From the NCBI GenBank assembly GCA_965240325.2, contig OZ251231.1, forward strand, positions 1,488,001 through 1,552,000: 64,000 bases of DNA, written 5' to 3'. This document shows positions 27,686 to 37,227 of the stretch, piece after piece; within the stretch, counting starts at the first letter, position 1; each line of letters begins with the position of its first letter. Position numbers and translations under genes: made by a program. Below the pieces are notes generated by a model, which did not search any database, was not told the DNA's origin, and saw nothing but the letters and a program-made list of their open reading frames with translations. The stretch is from Rebecca billardiae RCC1528. Taxonomy: Eukaryota > Haptophyta.

Positions 27686-28446
27686 GAACCGAGGGCACGC
27701 ACCCTTTCGTGCGACATGGGATCAATGGAGGGTCGACAGTAGCTGGCTGCGCGCGGACGGCGCTGTGGTAGTCATTCCAGCCACAGACACGTGAGCCCCT
27801 GAGGCTGAGTCGGCGGAAGCGGCCCCGCAGCGGGGCCGACTGGCGACTCCCGATGCTTCCCGACGAGGCTCAGGGCCCTGCGGCGTGCCCGTGCAGCCTT
27901 GAAACGTGGACCGATGTTCACCAGAACTACGTAGGACTTTAGGATACTAGTTGAATGCCGGCAACGTCGACTCTGCCTGTCGTGGTCGTAGCAGCATCCC
28001 GCCCCTCCCGAACTCTCCGAAGAGTAGTATTACTGACTTCGATCCGACGCGGTCGGTCGGCGGGCAGCCCGCCTTACTTCACGTGACTGTGAGTCTGTGC
28101 CAGCCAATCCAGCACAGCAAATTCAAAATGCATTGCTGTGATGAGTTACGGACTTACGGGCGTCAATCTCGCCTGCCTGAGCTGTGTGCGTCGTCGTCGC
28201 TTATTCTGGCCGTTAGCCACGAACTTAGTACGACTGCTAAGTTACAACTTATACTACATGCATATCTCGCTCACACATCTACGGTAACGCCTATCGGCCT
28301 AACGGTTAGTGTAAGTAAGTAACGGTATTCGGTAAACAGCACCGCGTAATTCGTCGACGGATGATGGATGAATACGTAGTCTGATCGAATAACGGCGGAC
28401 GGGTACTTTAAGTCGCGCGCCGCGCGGCGCTGGGCCATGACGGCGC
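27686..28446. other. Convergent intergenic stretch
   Basis: Between the 3' ends of the ACBP and F-box genes; AT content rises from about 27930. Nothing recognised. Confidence 0.5.
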
Positions 28447-29457
28447 TCACCGCTGCATCAGCCGGAAGGAGGGCGCGCTCGAGGGGTAGTGCTCGCGAAA
28501 GTGCGCACGGATGCCGGAGAGCGAGGAGCACGGCACTGCACGGTGCGTCTCCGCCCACGCCGCCCGCATGCGCGCAGCGAGGGCCGGTGCCTGGGCGCTC
28601 CCATCGGACTCGTCGTGGGAGGCCTCGTGAATGGTGACGTCGGTGTGGCTCGTGCCCAGACAGCGCACCCACTGCTCCACCTCCTGCTCGCTCGGCACGC
28701 GGATGCCGCCCGCGTAGCCGCCGTGCATGGCCGTCTCGCGCGTGCGCTGCACCGTCTCCAGGCCAGTGAGCACGGCGTTCTGCCCGCCAGTGGAGGCGTA
28801 CTGCGGGAAGAGGAGGACGAGCTCGTCGTCGTTGAGCACCTTGTGCACCAGCGCGAACCACCAGTTGAAGCGCCCGCTCTCCGCGCGCTTCCACTGCAGC
28901 TCGACCACCTGCCCGGGCACGAGCTGGCGGAACGACGGCTGCAGCGGGCTGTGATCCGTGCTGCCGCTCGGCGGGCGCGCGCGTGCAGAGAGGATATGCG
29001 TGCCGCGGCTGGTGCGCAGCACGATGCCGTGGTGCCGGTCGCCCTCGAGCGTCTGCCCGGGCGCGTACGAGACGCGTTCCCACAGCGCCGAGCCGAAGAA
29101 CCCCTCGCGCAGGTCGGAGTTGATCACCTGCACAGGCAGCTCCTCAAGGCCCGCGCCGATCGAGCGCCAGAGACCTTGGGACGAGATGCCTTTCGCGGCC
29201 TGGTATGACCAGAGCGGGAAGTCGCGTGCAATCTGGGCGCGCCAGAGCCCATCGGCGACGCCCTCCATCTCGCGCCGCCACGCCTTGCACACAGTCGGTA
29301 CCGCGGCGAGCGACCGGGCGTCGTCCACAAACGTGAACACGTGCACGAGGAGCTCGGGGGGGATGGCGACGAGGACGTGGGCCTTCGTGGTGGTCGCGGC
29401 ACTTTCAGCGGTTGAGAGCTTCCCCAGCTCATCCGCGAGCTTCGCTTCCGAGCTCAT
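28447..29457 (-). CDS. F-box protein
   Basis: Single exon, 336 aa, from the ATG giving MSSEAKLADELGKL. The F-box lies at about residues 30-75: IPPELLVHVFTFVDDARSLA, then VPTVCKAW, and the trailing LWRAQIARDF seen in many F-box proteins. F-box proteins bind Skp1 and bring substrates to SCF ubiquitin ligases. The remainder (about 100-336) is a single beta-rich region with VPGQVVELQWKRA and FNWWFALVHKVLNDDELVLL that I cannot assign; it should be the substrate-binding part. Not a WD40 or LRR type. An upstream in-frame start is possible, but the chosen one fits the 138-bp divergent promoter. Confidence 0.8.
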   Translation of the reverse strand: MSSEAKLADELGKLSTAESAATTTKAHVLVAIPPELLVHVFTFVDDARSLAAVPTVCKAWRREMEGVADGLWRAQIARDFPLWSYQAAKGISSQGLWRSIGAGLEELPVQVINSDLREGFFGSALWERVSYAPGQTLEGDRHHGIVLRTSRGTHILSARARPPSGSTDHSPLQPSFRQLVPGQVVELQWKRAESGRFNWWFALVHKVLNDDELVLLFPQYASTGGQNAVLTGLETVQRTRETAMHGGYAGGIRVPSEQEVEQWVRCLGTSHTDVTIHEASHDESDGSAQAPALAARMRAAWAETHRAVPCSSLSGIRAHFREHYPSSAPSFRLMQR

Positions 29458-29595
29458 TCTCGAGACTCGCGCGTCCTCCTCTGTTGGCGCTGCCGGCTGC
29501 CGGAGAGGACCAGTCTTCTCCGTCCGAACTCTTCCCGCCGGCCTGCCCATTCCCGATGGACGAAACTCGGGCACCCGGCCGTGAACGGCCGAGCA
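29458..29595. promoter_or_regulatory. Divergent promoter, F-box gene / NADH dehydrogenase gene
   Basis: 138 bp between opposite start codons. Confidence 0.4.
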
Positions 29596-30975
29596 ATGGC
29601 GGCGACCGTTCGGCCGCGAGTCGTGGTCCTGGGCAGTGGCTGGGGCGGTTTCCGAGTGGCGCGCCGCCTGGACAAGGCACTCTTCGACGTGACGCTCGTC
29701 TCCCCCGCGAATCACTTCCTCTTCACGCCCCTCCTCCCCAGCACGGCCGTGGGCACGCTCGAGTTCCGATGCATTCAGGAGCCGGTCCGAACGATCAGTG
29801 GGCTTCGCTACCTGCAGGCGAAGGCCCACGCCGTGGACTTCGACGAGCGCTCCATTCGCTGCCGAGATGTGTTCAAGGAGGCTGTGTTTGACGTCCCCTA
29901 CGACAAGCTCGTGCTCGCCATGGGCTGCAAGACGAACACGTTCAACATTCCGGGCGTGGCCGAGCGCGAAGGCTCGCAGGTCTTCTATCTCAAGCACCTC
30001 TACCACGCACGGCTGATCCGCAACCGGATCATCGAGCTCTTCGAGCGCGCGAGCCAGCCGCACGTGACCAACACCGAGCGAGCACGCCTCCTCTCCTTCG
30101 TCGTCGTTGGCGGCGGCCCGACGAGCTGCGAGTTCACGTCCGAGCTGCACGACTTTGTGACGCGCGACGTGAGCCGCTGGTACCCTGACCTGGCCCAGGA
30201 GGTGCGCGTCACGCTGATCGAGGCCGGCCCCGCGCTGCTCGGCCCGCTGGACGCGTCGCTTCGCGAGTACACGCACCGCCTGTTCACCTCCAGGGCCGTG
30301 GACGTGCGCACTGGCGTCGCAGTGCGCGAGGTGGTGGACGCTCCCCCGGCGGCACGCGGCAGCTCGGGCCGGCGCGGCGGCTCAGCGGGCGCGACCGGCG
30401 GTGCGGGCGCATCGGCCAACTTCGCGCCACCGCCCCGCGCCGTGCTCTCTGACGGTGACGCCATCGACTTTGGGCTGATGGTGTGGTCTGCAGGCCTTTC
30501 GCCGGTCAAGCTGACCGAGTCCCTCCCCCTCGCCCGCGGCCCGACCGGCCGGCTGCTGATCGACGGATGCTGCCGCGTGCGCGAGCGTGCTGAGCTGGGC
30601 GACGTGTTCGCCATCGGCGACTGCGCGGTGCACGAGGAGCGCCCGCTCGCGCAGCTCGCGCAAGTTGCCGAGCAGCAGGGGCGGTACGTCGCCGACGTGC
30701 TCAACCACGGCGGTCATCCCGAGCGCGAGTTCGCCTTCTTCTCACTCGGATCCATGGTCTCGCTCGGCGACAATCGCGCCATCTACGACGGCACGCACGT
30801 GGGCGACCCGCACGGCGAGTATCAGCTGCGGCTCCCCCGGCTGCGCGGGCTCGTGGCATGGCTCATGTGGCGCGGAGGCTACACTGCGCGGCAAGTCTCG
30901 CTCGTGAACATGCTGCTGATACCGATGCATTGGCTGAAGACAGCGCTTTTCGGTCGCGACATCTCCCGTTTCTGA
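29596..30975 (+). CDS. Type II NAD(P)H:quinone oxidoreductase (NDH-2)
   Basis: Single exon, 459 aa. Two Rossmann motifs: RVVVLGSGWGGFRVARRL at the N-terminus for FAD and SFVVVGGGPTSCEFTSEL near residue 170 for NAD(P)H. Other family marks are FLFTPLLPSTAVGTLEFR, DVFAIGDCAV (second FAD contact), AQLAQVAEQQGRYVA at the quinone site, and a C-terminal amphipathic membrane helix ending WLKTALFGRDISRF. It passes electrons from NADH to quinone without pumping protons, at the mitochondrial inner membrane or in plastids. There is no EF-hand insertion, unlike NDB types, but a Gly/Ala/Ser-rich insertion sits at about 253-280. No strong targeting peptide is visible after the chosen ATG, so location is open. 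Confidence 0.9.
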   Translation: MAATVRPRVVVLGSGWGGFRVARRLDKALFDVTLVSPANHFLFTPLLPSTAVGTLEFRCIQEPVRTISGLRYLQAKAHAVDFDERSIRCRDVFKEAVFDVPYDKLVLAMGCKTNTFNIPGVAEREGSQVFYLKHLYHARLIRNRIIELFERASQPHVTNTERARLLSFVVVGGGPTSCEFTSELHDFVTRDVSRWYPDLAQEVRVTLIEAGPALLGPLDASLREYTHRLFTSRAVDVRTGVAVREVVDAPPAARGSSGRRGGSAGATGGAGASANFAPPPRAVLSDGDAIDFGLMVWSAGLSPVKLTESLPLARGPTGRLLIDGCCRVRERAELGDVFAIGDCAVHEERPLAQLAQVAEQQGRYVADVLNHGGHPEREFAFFSLGSMVSLGDNRAIYDGTHVGDPHGEYQLRLPRLRGLVAWLMWRGGYTARQVSLVNMLLIPMHWLKTALFGRDISRF

Positions 30976-31472
30976 TGAATCTGAAAGCTGAGGAGGATGG
31001 ACCTGCTCGGGCTGCTTGCGCGGCTGGACCAGTGGACCTCGCGACGGCGACGGGGCCGCGTACGTTGCGTCACTCAGATGCCGTTGGTCCGCCCGCATTA
31101 TCACAATTCACATCGCGATCGGCTACATGATCAGCGCATTCAGTCCGCGCAGCATCATCAGTAATGCCGCTGGGCACCGCCGTCGCATGGCCCGCCGCAC
31201 CGGGGCGCACGGCGCAGCAATGCCAGCATGCAGTCGTTGGCTGCGCCGGTAATAATAGTGCTATCAGATTATTAATTACGTATACGACTACACACACACA
31301 CATATATATATATATAATATATATTGCCGTGCTAATAATATTTACTGATGCTATATATATATGCTAATGCTACTAGGACGACGATCAGACCCGCACACCG
31401 GGTGACTCGTCATCGACATCTGAGCGCGCGGGCGGCAGTGCGGGGCGTACTAATATTAAAATTGGCTGGCGG
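30976..31472. other. Convergent intergenic stretch with microsatellites
   Basis: (CA)n at about 31289-31302 runs into (TA)n to about 31324. Lies between the NDH-2 and alpha-galactosidase 3' ends. Nothing else recognised. Confidence 0.6.
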
Positions 31473-32777
31473 TTACGCCGTGCTCACGATGAGGAACGCG
31501 GCGTCGTGCGCCTCAAGGTGCTTCGCAACGTAGGTCTCCTGACTGCCAAAGACACCGACGTCCGCGCGGCGCCACACGTCGCGCACGGCGCACTTACCGC
31601 CCGTGGCAGCAGCACAGGCGAGACTGGGCACGTCGCCGAAAGCGAGCCGCAGGTCGCTCGCGCTTGATGCGTGGTTCATCAGCAGCACGGCGACGCGCGC
31701 ACCGCCCTCGTCGAGCGGCTTGTACAGGTACTGCCACGCCGGCACGTCGACGGGCGCGTCCCCGACCCCCTTTGGATGCGCGAGCAGCACGCGCTCGGCG
31801 GCCTGCTGGAACACGGTGCCCGAGTGGCCCGCCCACGCCTGGTTCACGGCGATTGCCTCGCGGTTGGAGATGATCGGCCACAGCGCGTCGCTGGTCGTGC
31901 GGTCGCGCAGGTCGTGCGACAGGATGAGCGGCGAGCTGACGATGCACCACGCCCCGAAGTGCGCGCGCGACTCTGCGAGCGAGAGCCCCGGCAGCGAGCC
32001 GTTGGGGCAGCCGAGCTCCAGCATGTCGGGGTACGCCCAGCAGCCGGGCGCGCTCAGACCGGAGCTGGCCAGCGGCCACACGGTCTGCAGGTTTGCGACG
32101 ACGCTTGCGTACCACGGGCGGATGTCTGTGGACGTGCGGTAGAAGTGGAACGGGCACCACGTCGCGTTGGGCAGCGTGCGCCCCCAGTGGCAGTTCTCAA
32201 TGACCACCGGACGCCCCGTCGCCTTGATCATGCGCGCGTACATGTCCAGATCCCACTGGCCCGAGCAGCCGTCGAGCTTGACCCCGTCGAAGCCGAACTC
32301 GGTGAGCGCGACGATATCGCCGCGATAGCACTTGGTTGCCGCACAGCTGTCGCTGCAGATGCAATTGTTCAGGTACCACCCGGCCGTGAGCCCTTGCGCA
32401 TGCGCGTGTGCAGTCAGCGCTTCAAAGTCGGGAAAGCGCGAACGATTCACGATGGGGCTGCCGAGTGCGTCGTGGAATGTGAAACCCTCGGGGCCGTACT
32501 TGCCACAGAGCTGCCAGCCATCATCGAGCCCCACGTTGCCGTAGCCAAGATCAAGCAGGCTTGTGGGCTCGCCGTCAACGTGACGGTCGCGCGCCGCGAC
32601 GAGATCCATCATCTGCACCATCAGCTCCTGCGTCACGTGACCGTAGAAGGTGTTCCACGAGCGCCAGCCCATCGGCGGGCGGCGCGCGAGGCCATCGTCC
32701 AGCGCGTGCGTGCCTGGCGCGCTGAAGAGTACGGCGAGAAGCACGCCGGAGCGTCGAGCTGCGTTGCGACCGCTCAT
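31473..32777 (-). CDS. Alpha-galactosidase / alpha-N-acetylgalactosaminidase, GH27 family, secreted
   Basis: Single exon, 434 aa, starting at the ATG that yields a signal peptide (MSGRNAARRSGVLLAVLFSA, cut near THA). GH27 marks in order: RRPPMGWRSWNTF at 33-44, GYGNVGLDDGWQ at 78-89, GFDGVKLDGCSGQ with the nucleophile Asp169, and CWAYPDMLELG with the acid/base Asp251, then AVNQAW. A C-terminal beta-sandwich follows from about 330. The enzyme hydrolyses terminal alpha-galactosyl groups from glycolipids, glycoproteins or storage galactosides with retention. Paired Cys residues and several N-x-S/T sites fit the secretory pathway, vacuole or cell surface. Substrate specificity cannot be read from the sequence. 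Confidence 0.92.
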   Translation of the reverse strand: MSGRNAARRSGVLLAVLFSAPGTHALDDGLARRPPMGWRSWNTFYGHVTQELMVQMMDLVAARDRHVDGEPTSLLDLGYGNVGLDDGWQLCGKYGPEGFTFHDALGSPIVNRSRFPDFEALTAHAHAQGLTAGWYLNNCICSDSCAATKCYRGDIVALTEFGFDGVKLDGCSGQWDLDMYARMIKATGRPVVIENCHWGRTLPNATWCPFHFYRTSTDIRPWYASVVANLQTVWPLASSGLSAPGCWAYPDMLELGCPNGSLPGLSLAESRAHFGAWCIVSSPLILSHDLRDRTTSDALWPIISNREAIAVNQAWAGHSGTVFQQAAERVLLAHPKGVGDAPVDVPAWQYLYKPLDEGGARVAVLLMNHASSASDLRLAFGDVPSLACAAATGGKCAVRDVWRRADVGVFGSQETYVAKHLEAHDAAFLIVSTA

Positions 32778-33075
32778 GGTCGACCGTCTGGAAGGCGCGG
32801 ACTCGGCGAGCGGCGGGCCGCCGCGGCGGCCGCGCAGATTGCATATGATGATGATTGTTATTAGCATTTTTGCGCGGATTGATTGATTTCCGACGATGAT
32901 GTCATGATCAGCATCAAGAACTACGTCGTCAGTGTCATGATCAGATGATGGTGATGTCAATTGTCATCAGGCATCAGCGCGCTACGGTACGAAGACTACG
33001 TAGTACATGAGCAAGTGTGCGCCGCGGGCCGCGGAGTAGAGCCGCGGATGCGCGCGCTGTGATCGGTGGCCGGTG

Positions 33076-34779
33076 TCAGCTACTGTCTCCGAGGCTGTTT
33101 CCGCGGGGGAGCGAATGCCCCGCCCCCGCCTCGTCCGCCTCGCGCGCGCCACCGCGATCCGCAGCCGCGCCGTTGCCGTTGGGCATCAATGGCATCATGG
33201 CCACGCCGTTTGAGCCCTTGCTGCCGAGCTGCTGCTTGCTGTGACTGCCGACTGCCATGCGCACGATCGAGTTGACGACAAGCCCGCCGACGCGAAAGCG
33301 GCGGTTGTCGCGCACGCTTCTCACGTGCGCGCGGTTCTTGCGCATCGAGTGCTGCCGCATCATCTGCCACTCCTCCTCGCCCGTGAAGCGCTCGCTGGTC
33401 GCCTCCTCGTCGACCGCGTCGCGCTGCAGCCAAGGGTGCTGCAGCGCCTCGCGCGCGGTGAGGCGCGTGAGCGCGTCTCGATCGAGCAGCCGCATGATGA
33501 GGTCCTTCGCCTCGGCAGACACCCGGCCCCACACCTTCTGGTCGGACATGTCGACCGGCGCGTGCAGGATCAGCTCGTTCAGCAGGTCGTCGTCCTCGTC
33601 GACGAACGGAGGCGAGCCGTTGAGCAGCTCATACGCGATGCAGCCGAGCGCCCAGCAGTCGACCGACTCGTCGTAGTGGTCGTCCTCCGCCTCGTCCGCA
33701 CCGAGCTCGTCCTGCGAGACCGCGGGGCGCTGCCGGCGCTGCAGCATGCGCACCTGCTCGGGCGCCATGTAGTCAGGCGTGCCCACCAGGTTGGCCAGCT
33801 TCGCCGCCGACTTTCGCGAGAAGGACGAGCCCGACGACCTGGCGGTGGACTTTGTGAGCCCGTGTGCGAGCGTGGGCGGCCTGGTCGGCAAGCTCGCGCG
33901 CTTCGCGTGCTCGAGCGCGCGCGAGTCGCCACGCTCGATGCGCGGCGTGCCGTCGTCGTTGCGGATGCGCGCGGCGAAGCCAAAGTCGGTCAGCTTCACC
34001 GTGCCGATCTCGCCGTGCTCCGTCGACGTGCACAGCAGGTTCTCCGGCTTGATGTCGCGGTGCGCCACGCCCGCGTCGTCGTGCAGGTAGCACACGGCCT
34101 CCGCGCACTGGCGGAAGATGGCGCGCGCGTGCTCCTCGTCGAAGCGCGCGACTTGGTCGATCTTCGAGAGGAGCTCGCCGCCAGGCGCCAGCTCGATCAC
34201 AAAGTACACGTTGCGTGGCGCCGTGATCACGCCGTGGTGCCGGATGATGTTCTCGTGCACGCACCGGCTCCAGATCTTGGCCTCGTCCTGCGCCCTGCGC
34301 GCGTGATCGACCGAGAAGGTCTTGATCGCGACGGTGGCGCGCAGCTGGCGGTCGAAGGCGAGGTGCACCGTGGCGAACGCGCCGGCGCCAAGCTGCCCCA
34401 CAATCTCGAACCGCTCGTCAAAGTGTGACTGCTGCGCGCACATGTCGATTGCCGAGTTCCACGCGTCGGCAAAGTCGTCGTGCGTCATCGCCGACACGTC
34501 GGGCGCCCGGGCGATGGAGCGGCTCCAGGCGTCTGGCATGTGCGGGTGAAGCTTCGCGGCAGGCAAGCGCGCGCGGAGCTCCGCCACCACGTCCGATATT
34601 TCCACGCGCTCGTGCGCGAGCGGGCCAACGCACGAGGCATAGATGTCGTGCAGCGCCAGCTCTGTGGCCATGGCGAGATCCAAGCGCTCGAGAGCGGCAC
34701 GCGCGTGAGGATCGCGCTTCGCAAGCGGGCCCAGGAGCGCCGCTCGCCTGAGGGGATCGTCTCGGAGCGCACCCTCCAT
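33076..34779 (-). CDS. Ser/Thr protein kinase, CAMK-like, with long activation-segment insertion
   Basis: Single exon, 567 aa. Residues 1-120 are helical with no known domain. The kinase domain covers about 123-460: GQLGAGAFATVHLAF (G-loop), VAIK with Lys153, HRDIKPENLL (HRD 240-242), DFG at 265-267, GTPDYMAPEQ with APE at 339-341, and D-x-W-x-x-G as DCWALG. All catalytic residues are present, so it should be active. DFG and APE are 75 residues apart, against 20-35 usually; the insertion is basic and Ser-rich (RSSGSSFSRKSAAKL) and a likely phosphorylation site. No EF-hands follow, so it is not a CDPK; the C-terminus is basic then Gly-rich. Signalling role unknown. Confidence 0.88.
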   Translation of the reverse strand: MEGALRDDPLRRAALLGPLAKRDPHARAALERLDLAMATELALHDIYASCVGPLAHERVEISDVVAELRARLPAAKLHPHMPDAWSRSIARAPDVSAMTHDDFADAWNSAIDMCAQQSHFDERFEIVGQLGAGAFATVHLAFDRQLRATVAIKTFSVDHARRAQDEAKIWSRCVHENIIRHHGVITAPRNVYFVIELAPGGELLSKIDQVARFDEEHARAIFRQCAEAVCYLHDDAGVAHRDIKPENLLCTSTEHGEIGTVKLTDFGFAARIRNDDGTPRIERGDSRALEHAKRASLPTRPPTLAHGLTKSTARSSGSSFSRKSAAKLANLVGTPDYMAPEQVRMLQRRQRPAVSQDELGADEAEDDHYDESVDCWALGCIAYELLNGSPPFVDEDDDLLNELILHAPVDMSDQKVWGRVSAEAKDLIMRLLDRDALTRLTAREALQHPWLQRDAVDEEATSERFTGEEEWQMMRQHSMRKNRAHVRSVRDNRRFRVGGLVVNSIVRMAVGSHSKQQLGSKGSNGVAMMPLMPNGNGAAADRGGAREADEAGAGHSLPRGNSLGDSS

Positions 34780-35018
34780 CTCGTGCCGCGTGCTGCCCAA
34801 GTGGGCGCAGCTCCGCGAGGAGCCCTCAACTCCACAAGATGAACCGCTGCCACCGTAGCCCTGATGCGCGGGTATGGCGGGTAAAGGGAATATGCTGTGC
34901 CCACCGGCACAGCTAACCGAAAAAACGACACTGTTACCCCCATACCCCCATAATGCCGCCATTGTCAACACCGGATTACAGGGGCATGAGCACCGGACAA
35001 CACCACGTGCGAACGCCG
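34780..35018. promoter_or_regulatory. Divergent promoter, kinase / EF-hand membrane protein, with inverted motif pair
   Basis: 239 bp between opposite start codons. GGGTATGGCGGGTAA at 34870-34884 faces TTACCCCCATACCC (from 34934), an inverted pair differing by one base inserted, so each gene sees one copy in the same orientation. Confidence 0.45.
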
Positions 35019-37227
35019 ATGGCGATGGCCGCCACGCGATCCTCCGCGTGGCAATGGATCGGCTTGATGTTGGTGCTCCTCTGCGCCGGCACGGCATGTC
35101 TTGAGCCTGAGATCGAGGCTCTCGTCTCGCAGGTGCGTGCGGACGACCTGCTCATCGCCTGCCGCGCATACGGTCTGAGCGTGCCTCCCGGCGCGAGCCG
35201 GGAAGAGATTGCTGCTGTCATGATGCAGCACGGACCCACAGCCGAGCTCCTTCGGCGAGAGGTGCGCGCGAGCACTGCGCGTGCCGCGGCCGATCTCGTG
35301 GCCATTATCGCGCGTGCGGACCACCCGTGCGGCTCCTTCGCCCTCGCCTCCCCAGCCACGTGCTCGTGGCTGCTGGCAGCAGCCGCACCGGTGCTCATGA
35401 GCCGCCCGCGCGCGTGCTCGCGCCTCGCACCCTCGCCACCCTCTCGCTGCGCACGCGTGCAGGCGCGCGCGAGAAGCGGCGGCGAGGGCGGTGCTGGGGC
35501 GGAGGCCGAAACGGCTCCGGCCAGTACCCCCGCCGAGGACTCGACCCCTGACGCCGCTGCAGACCTGCCAGAGGGTGGGGGCTCGGTGGACGAGCAGATG
35601 AGCGGTGGCTGGGGTGACGACGACGACGACGACGAGCTCGAGATTGTCGATCTCGATGACGAGACCGACGAGGCGCAATCTGCTGGCGCGGCCTCGGTGG
35701 AATCGCCTGACGAGCCGGCACGCGCGGCGGCCGATGCATCCACGCCACCCGCCGGGACAGACGCGGATGCAGACGCCGCGGCCGCAGCGGACGAGATGGC
35801 GGCAGCAGACGCGCCTTCCGGCGCAAGCCGCGAGGCTGCGGAAGCGGCGGCGGCGGCGGCTGAGCCGGAGTCCGCCGACGATGCGGGAGTGGACGAGCTG
35901 GCGCGTGATCCTGGCTCCATGCCGCCACCTGCCGAGCCTGCCCCGCGCATGCCGGCGGCTGACTCGAGCAGGCGCGCAGACCCTGCGGACGAGGGAGGCC
36001 AGCCTGGCGCTGCTCGCGCCGCGCGATGGGGGGGCGGCTCGGGCGGCGCGGAGGACGCTGAGCGGACGGCTGAGGGCGAGCACGACCTCTCGGGCGACGT
36101 GGAGGACGGCGCGACGCGCCGGGGCCGGGACGCGGATGCCGCACACCCCGAGGAGGCCGACACGGACAGCGCCTCCAGCGCCGCGCGCCCCCTGCTGCTC
36201 GACGGCGCCCTCAACCGCCTCTTCGTGCTCGCGGACGCGGACGACGACCTCAAGCTGTCGCAGCGCGACATGCTGGACGGGATCGTCGGCGCGGGGCAGA
36301 TGTTGCTGAGCACGTACGGCTGTGCGCTGCCCCCCGGCACGTCGATCAGCGTGCGCCAGCTCATGGACGGCCTGAGTGAGCTCTTCGACGCATGCGACGC
36401 GGTGCGCGCGTCGCGCGCGCGTGTGCTCACGACCCGTGCGCACTCCCGGGTGCCGGCGCAGCCAGCCGCAGCAGCCTCCGTCCGCCCCCGCGCCGCACGC
36501 CCCGCGCACACCCCACGCAGCCTGACGACGCTGCCACCCCACTCCACCCCCGCGCGCGCCCCCAATCGTCGCAGGATGGCGACGGCCTGCTCTCGCTCAC
36601 CGAGGCGCAAGCCCCGCGCTGCCGCGGCTATTTGCTCGAGCAGCTCGAAGGGCTGGAGTGCGATGGGGACGGCGAGGCGGAGCGGCCCGGTGCGCGGAGC
36701 AGCGGGCCGTGGCTGCTGCGCCTCGTGCGCACGCCGGGCGAGGCGCTGCTCGACGCTCACCGCAGGTGCGCACCCTCGGACGCCCGCGCGCATCCGCGCG
36801 GGGCATGCCGCGCTCCTGCAGCGCGACTGCCCGCTCTCACGCGCGCCGCCGCACCACGCGGACGCTCCGCATGCGCGCGCGCAGGGCGGCGTCCGACGCG
36901 CTTCGCGGGTGGCGCAATGCTCTGCACGCAGGCCGCAGTGCCTTCGGCCAGGTCGCAGCGTCCGTCGCGCGTGCGGCCGACGCAGCCCTCCTGCGGTCGA
37001 GCCCACTCGGCAGGAGCATCGGCGAGCGGCTGCGAGACGTGGACTGGGAGGCGCTCGTCATCTCGCTGCGCACGCACGCCATCTGGCTGAGCGTGGGCTT
37101 GGCGTTTGGGCTGTGCGTGACGCAGTCCCCGTCGGGCGACGAGCGTTACCCGCTCTTCACGACGGGAGACGGTGCCGGCGGCACGGGTGCCGGCGACGGT
37201 GCCGACGAGTGGGTGGACGACGACTAG
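35019..37227 (+). CDS. EF-hand protein with signal peptide, acidic linker and C-terminal membrane span
   Basis: Four exons: 35019-35261, 35463-36401, 36575-36765, 36885-37227 (introns 201, 173, 119 bp; donors all GTGCGC). Product 571 aa. The ATG at 35019 gives a signal peptide (AWQWIGLMLVLLCAGTAC); ATGs at 34953 and 34986 are in frame. A helical block (VSQVRADDLLIACRAYGLSV) is followed by 250 residues of Ala, Asp, Glu and Pro. Two EF-hand loops follow: DADDDLKLSQRD, and DADGDGLLSLTE created exactly by splicing exon 2 to exon 3, which supports that border. A membrane span (IWLSVGLAFGLCV) lies near the C-terminus, ending in acidic residues. Likely a Ca2+-binding protein of the ER or another secretory membrane; partner unknown. 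The first intron is a multiple of three and was placed by its splice sites only. Confidence 0.75.

Noticed and set aside
34780-35097. Extending the kinase N-terminus to 35097
   Set aside because: The extra residues read the divergent promoter and the other gene's first exon in antisense and begin without an ATG that fits.
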